Shown here: positions 61,426-64,000 of the stretch, piece after piece
Numbering within the stretch: the stretch's first letter is position 1
Layout of the letters: every line of letters begins with the position of its first letter
From: Zhaonella formicivorans
Lineage (GTDB): Bacteria; Bacillota; DUOV01; Zhaonellaceae
Length of the DNA stretch: 64,000 bases
Assembly: GCF_004353525.1 (NCBI RefSeq)
Contig: NZ_CP085524.1
Location: 3,183,001 to 3,247,000 of the forward strand
Direction: 5' to 3'
Notes under the pieces: generated by a model
What the model saw: the letters and a program-made list of their open reading frames with translations, nothing else
The model's database searches: none
What the model was told of the DNA's origin: nothing
Made by a program: the position numbers and the translations under genes

Positions 61426-62886
61426 ATGATTAAATTATCAGACGGCAGGAATTTGCCACTGGACATGCACAAAGTCAAGATTATTCAGCGTTTGCCTTTT
61501 CCAACGGTGGAGCAACGGCTGGCGGCGATCCGGGAAGCGGGGTTTAATACCTTTTTGCTGCGCACAAGGGATATGTTTCTCGACATGCTAACCGACTCAG
61601 GCACCAACGCCCAGAGTGATGCCCAACTGGCTGCTTCCATGGAAGCGGACGACGCCTATGCCGGTTCGGAAAGCTTTTACAAGCTGGCCGAGGCGGTGCG
61701 CGAAGTTTTTGGCTGTGAGTATACACTACCGGTACACCAGGGTAGGGCGGCGGAACACTTGATTGCCAAGTGCTTTGTCAAGCCGGGCCATGTAATACCC
61801 ATGAACCAGCATTTTACCACCACCAAGGCGCATTTTGTAATGGCCGGCGGAACAGTAGAAGAAATTTGCATCGATGAAGCGTTTAATACTGACAGCAGTT
61901 ATAGTTTTAAGGGCAACCTGGATATAGAAAAACTGAAAAGTTTGATTTTCAAACACGGGGCGGATAAGATTCCGTTCATCCGAATGGAATCGACGGCCAA
62001 CCTCCTGGGAGGCCAGCCCTTCTCCATGGCTAACTTAAAAGAAGTACGGGCCATCGCCGATCAATACAAAATTCCTATTATCGTCGATACCAGCCTTATC
62101 GGTGATAATGCCTATATGATCAAACGCCGGGAAGCCGGATATGAAAATCGTACAATCGGTGAGATTATCCATGAGATAATTTCCATGGCCGATCTTATCT
62201 ACATGTCGGCCCGCAAAAGCTGTACATCCCGCGGTGGCCTCATCGCAACCCGCAAAAAAGAAATTTATGATTTAATAGCACCGTTGGTGCCTGTTTATGA
62301 AGGCTTTTTAACTTACGGTGGTATTTCAACTCGTGAGATCGAGTCTATGGCCGTTGGGCTTCGGGAAATGACTGATGAGTATACAGCCGGGTGTGCGGCG
62401 GACCTGATTGAATACTTTGTTGCCAGGCTATCCGAAAAAGGCGTACCCGTAGTGACGCCGGCCGGTGGTGTCGGAGCACACATTGATGCCATGCGTTTCC
62501 TCCCGCATCTGGATCACCCGCAGTATCCGGCTGGTGCCTTGGCGGCGGCTATCTTCATTTGCTCCGGAGTGCGCGGCATGGAGCGCGGAACTGTATCCAT
62601 GGACCGCGATATAGACGGCACCGAGCTTATCTCCGAACTGGAGTTGGTGCGTTTGGCCGTACCGCGCCGGGTTTTCACCTTGTCCCACATCGAATATGTA
62701 GTGGACCGGGTGGCGTGGCTCTATAATCACCGGGAAATGATTGGGGGCTTGACCTTCGAATATGAGCCGGAAATGCTGCGCTTTTTCTTGGGCCGGCTAA
62801 AACCCGTGGCAGCCGGTAAAGCTGCATCGAACTGGGATGAAAAGCTGGCACAGGCTTTTATCCGAGATTTTTCGCTTGATATGTAA
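61426..62886 (+). CDS. Tryptophanase / tyrosine phenol-lyase family beta-eliminating lyase
   Basis: From ATG 61426 (GGAGGG 6-7 nt upstream) it is 486 residues, close to family length. PLP-fold landmarks are NTFLLRTRDMFLDMLTDSGTNA near the N-terminus and the VHQGRAAEHLI cofactor-phosphate loop. IVDTSLIGDNAY holds the Asp that contacts PLP, and MSARKSCTSRGG carries the Schiff-base lysine. The C-terminal segment GVRGMERGTVSMDRD is usual for tryptophanases. Tryptophanase versus tyrosine phenol-lyase cannot be decided by eye. The in-frame extension upstream to 61276 reads like non-coding leader, which contains a TTCAAGC/GCTTGAA hairpin. Confidence 0.9.
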   Translation: MIKLSDGRNLPLDMHKVKIIQRLPFPTVEQRLAAIREAGFNTFLLRTRDMFLDMLTDSGTNAQSDAQLAASMEADDAYAGSESFYKLAEAVREVFGCEYTLPVHQGRAAEHLIAKCFVKPGHVIPMNQHFTTTKAHFVMAGGTVEEICIDEAFNTDSSYSFKGNLDIEKLKSLIFKHGADKIPFIRMESTANLLGGQPFSMANLKEVRAIADQYKIPIIVDTSLIGDNAYMIKRREAGYENRTIGEIIHEIISMADLIYMSARKSCTSRGGLIATRKKEIYDLIAPLVPVYEGFLTYGGISTREIESMAVGLREMTDEYTAGCAADLIEYFVARLSEKGVPVVTPAGGVGAHIDAMRFLPHLDHPQYPAGALAAAIFICSGVRGMERGTVSMDRDIDGTELISELELVRLAVPRRVFTLSHIEYVVDRVAWLYNHREMIGGLTFEYEPEMLRFFLGRLKPVAAGKAASNWDEKLAQAFIRDFSLDM

Positions 62887-62920
62887 TTGCTGCCCAATTT
62901 GGGGTAGTACGCTGCACATA

Positions 62921-62962
62921 AAGCCTCTATGCGGACTATGAAAGGTCTGCATAGAGGTTTCT
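62921..62962 (+). terminator. Terminator of the lyase gene
   Basis: A stem of about 15 bp (62921-62936 with 62945-62960; one G-U) contains CCTCTATGC/GCATAGAGG and ends in TTTC. Confidence 0.8.
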
Positions 62963-63020
62963 TGGCTATTCAGGAAGTATAAATTTCACGGCGCATAAGG
63001 GCAACTAGGCGTCCGCCAGT

Positions 63021-63191
63021 CCTAAAGGACTGGAATTTCTACGCATTGTGTAAACACAACGCTAGAAATTCTGGCGCCCTAAAGGACTGGAATTTCTACG
63101 CATTGTGTAAACACAACGCTAGAAATTCTGGCGCCCTAAAGGACTGGAATTTCTACGCATTGTGTAAACACAACGCTAGAAATTCTGGCGC
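63021..63191. repeat. Three exact tandem copies of a 57-bp hairpin-forming unit
   Basis: Units start at 63021, 63078 and 63135. Each contains GAATTTCT...AGAAATTC arms around a TTGTG/CACAA inner helix and a TAAA loop. CGCCAG...CTGGCG words close the array, and CCAGTCC/GGACTGG forms another hairpin at the left edge. Because 57 is a multiple of three, an open frame runs through (63046-63294), but it has no ribosome binding site or family and is not treated as a gene. Confidence 0.95.
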
Positions 63192-63429
63192 CCTAAGGCT
63201 TGGCGCAAGCCAAGTTTTCTTTATTTCAGACTTTTATTTTTCGACCGGCGGAATAACGTCCCCTCTGCTCTTTGTGTTCATAAGGTATACGTAGGGCAGG
63301 AAAAATGACATATTGAAAAGAAGAAATTTGTTAAAATCAGACTTTAAAATCTTAACACAAATTTAATGATACTTTTGTGAAAAATGGTATATGATGGTGG
63401 TGGAGAAAATAATGACGAAGGTGGTATAA
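63192..63429. other. Intergenic region before the HAD gene
   Basis: It contains a GGCTT/AAGCC hairpin directly after the tandem repeats (63196-63211), then AT-rich DNA with GTATATGATG near 63386 that may hold the promoter of the next gene. No other feature is seen. Confidence 0.4.
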
Positions 63430-64000
63430 ATGCACAGCAATTTATCCGGCTGGCAACCGGAGGTAAAAGCCGCGTTACAAAATTTACTCGAGAAAGCACA
63501 AAACAAGTCAAACCCATATGCAGTGTTTGACTGGGATAATACCTGCATTTACGGCGATGTAACTGAAACCTTGTTTATTTATCAAATAGATAACCTGCGC
63601 TATAAACTTACCCCTTGGGAATTTTCCGGAATTTTATCGATTGCACTCAAAGACAACTTTTCTGGGGAAAGTCCTGTAGAAAAACATGCGGAGCAAATCA
63701 GCAGCGATCTGCTGGAAGATTATACTTTTCTATACGAACATTATATTGTGAACCAAAAAATGAGCTTGGAAAAAATCCGGGAGACGGAAGAGTTTAACGA
63801 TTTTAAAGCTAAAATGTTTTATTTCTATCTGCTAATCAATGATCATGCTTTTACCAAAGACAGTTTTTTATGGATGATGTATTTGTACAGCAATATGACG
63901 GCCATAGAACTAGAAAATTTGTCAAAGGAATCGATAGATTTTAATTTGCATGCGGAGCGCAAATGCCATTTGTTAAGCAGCAGTCCTGCCTTGTCCAAAA
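63430..64000 (+). CDS. HAD-superfamily phosphatase, 3' truncated by the window edge
   Basis: ATG 63430 has AAGGTGGT upstream and the frame stays open to the last base (190 codons). The HAD motif I with two Asp is FDWDNTCIYGDV at residues ~39-50. The HAD cap region follows (helical, rich in Tyr/Phe/Leu), and a possible motif II begins at HLLSSSPALSK. This arrangement resembles phosphoserine-phosphatase-like HAD hydrolases with a large cap. No signal peptide is visible. The rest lies outside the window. Confidence 0.8.
   Translation, partial: MHSNLSGWQPEVKAALQNLLEKAQNKSNPYAVFDWDNTCIYGDVTETLFIYQIDNLRYKLTPWEFSGILSIALKDNFSGESPVEKHAEQISSDLLEDYTFLYEHYIVNQKMSLEKIRETEEFNDFKAKMFYFYLLINDHAFTKDSFLWMMYLYSNMTAIELENLSKESIDFNLHAERKCHLLSSSPALSK

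Noticed and set aside
63021-63191. CRISPR-like array.
   Set aside because: Units are contiguous and identical with no variable spacers, and no cas genes are in the window.
63046-63294. Open frame through the 57-bp repeats encoding a 19-residue periodic protein.
   Set aside because: No ribosome binding site, no known family, and the openness follows from a repeat length divisible by three and exact repetition.

Overview
The window looks like a chromosomal segment of a low-to-mid GC member of the Bacillota, class Clostridia. The evidence is strong AGGAGG-type ribosome binding sites, paired DUF881 genes, the cdaA-cdaR-glmM set followed by glmS with a glmS ribozyme, an S-layer-homology protein, and a PnrA/BMP-type nucleoside transporter. 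I do not assign a genus.

Layout. 1-14.2 kb is conserved core: a transporter tail, a YcdB/YcdC-like S-layer protein, a coiled-coil protein, two DUF881 proteins, cdaA (c-di-AMP synthase), cdaR, an FAD oxidoreductase, glmM and glmS. 14.6-25.7 kb is a defence-type island. It carries a DUF499 ATPase, a DUF3780 protein, a DUF1156 DNA methylase and a PLD/SNF2 helicase, followed by an AT-rich pair encoding an MBL-fold hydrolase and a membrane protein. 25.7-39.7 kb is a graveyard of nested mobile elements: an IS30 fragment, an IS3 fragment, an HEPN/MNT module cut by an IS66 element, a recombinase-in-trio (RIT) element inside IS66 tnpC, a TniA/TniB-like transposon inside the RIT terminal repeat, and a decayed relative of that transposon. 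39.7-44.4 kb holds an McrBC-like pair. 44.4-51 kb is patchy accessory DNA: a HicAB locus with a nonsense-mutated toxin, LysE, TudS-like and HD proteins, 75-bp dispersed repeats, a DUF2680 secreted protein and an IS with a frameshifted transposase. 51-64 kb returns to orderly operons: SHOCT protein, two-component system, GntR regulator, BMP/ABC nucleoside transporter, glycerol dehydrogenase, a tryptophanase-like lyase, a triple 57-bp hairpin repeat and the start of a HAD phosphatase.

How the genes work together. CdaA and its regulator CdaR are encoded next to GlmM and GlmS, which make the amino-sugar precursor of the cell wall. The glmS leader carries a ribozyme and, by my reading, a mutually exclusive helix that can hide the glmS ribosome binding site after cleavage. 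The DUF499/DUF3780/DUF1156/helicase operon is contiguous with start-stop overlaps and fits a methylation-linked anti-phage system of the helicase-methylase-ATPase kind. The methylase has a sharply bounded AT-rich patch just before its catalytic motif. A second DNA-targeting system (McrBC-like) lies past the transposon cluster. The two-component system at 51.4-53.9 kb probably controls two promoter-like sites at 48.5 and 49.1 kb that share identical spacing. All assignments come from reading motifs and context; no database search was run.
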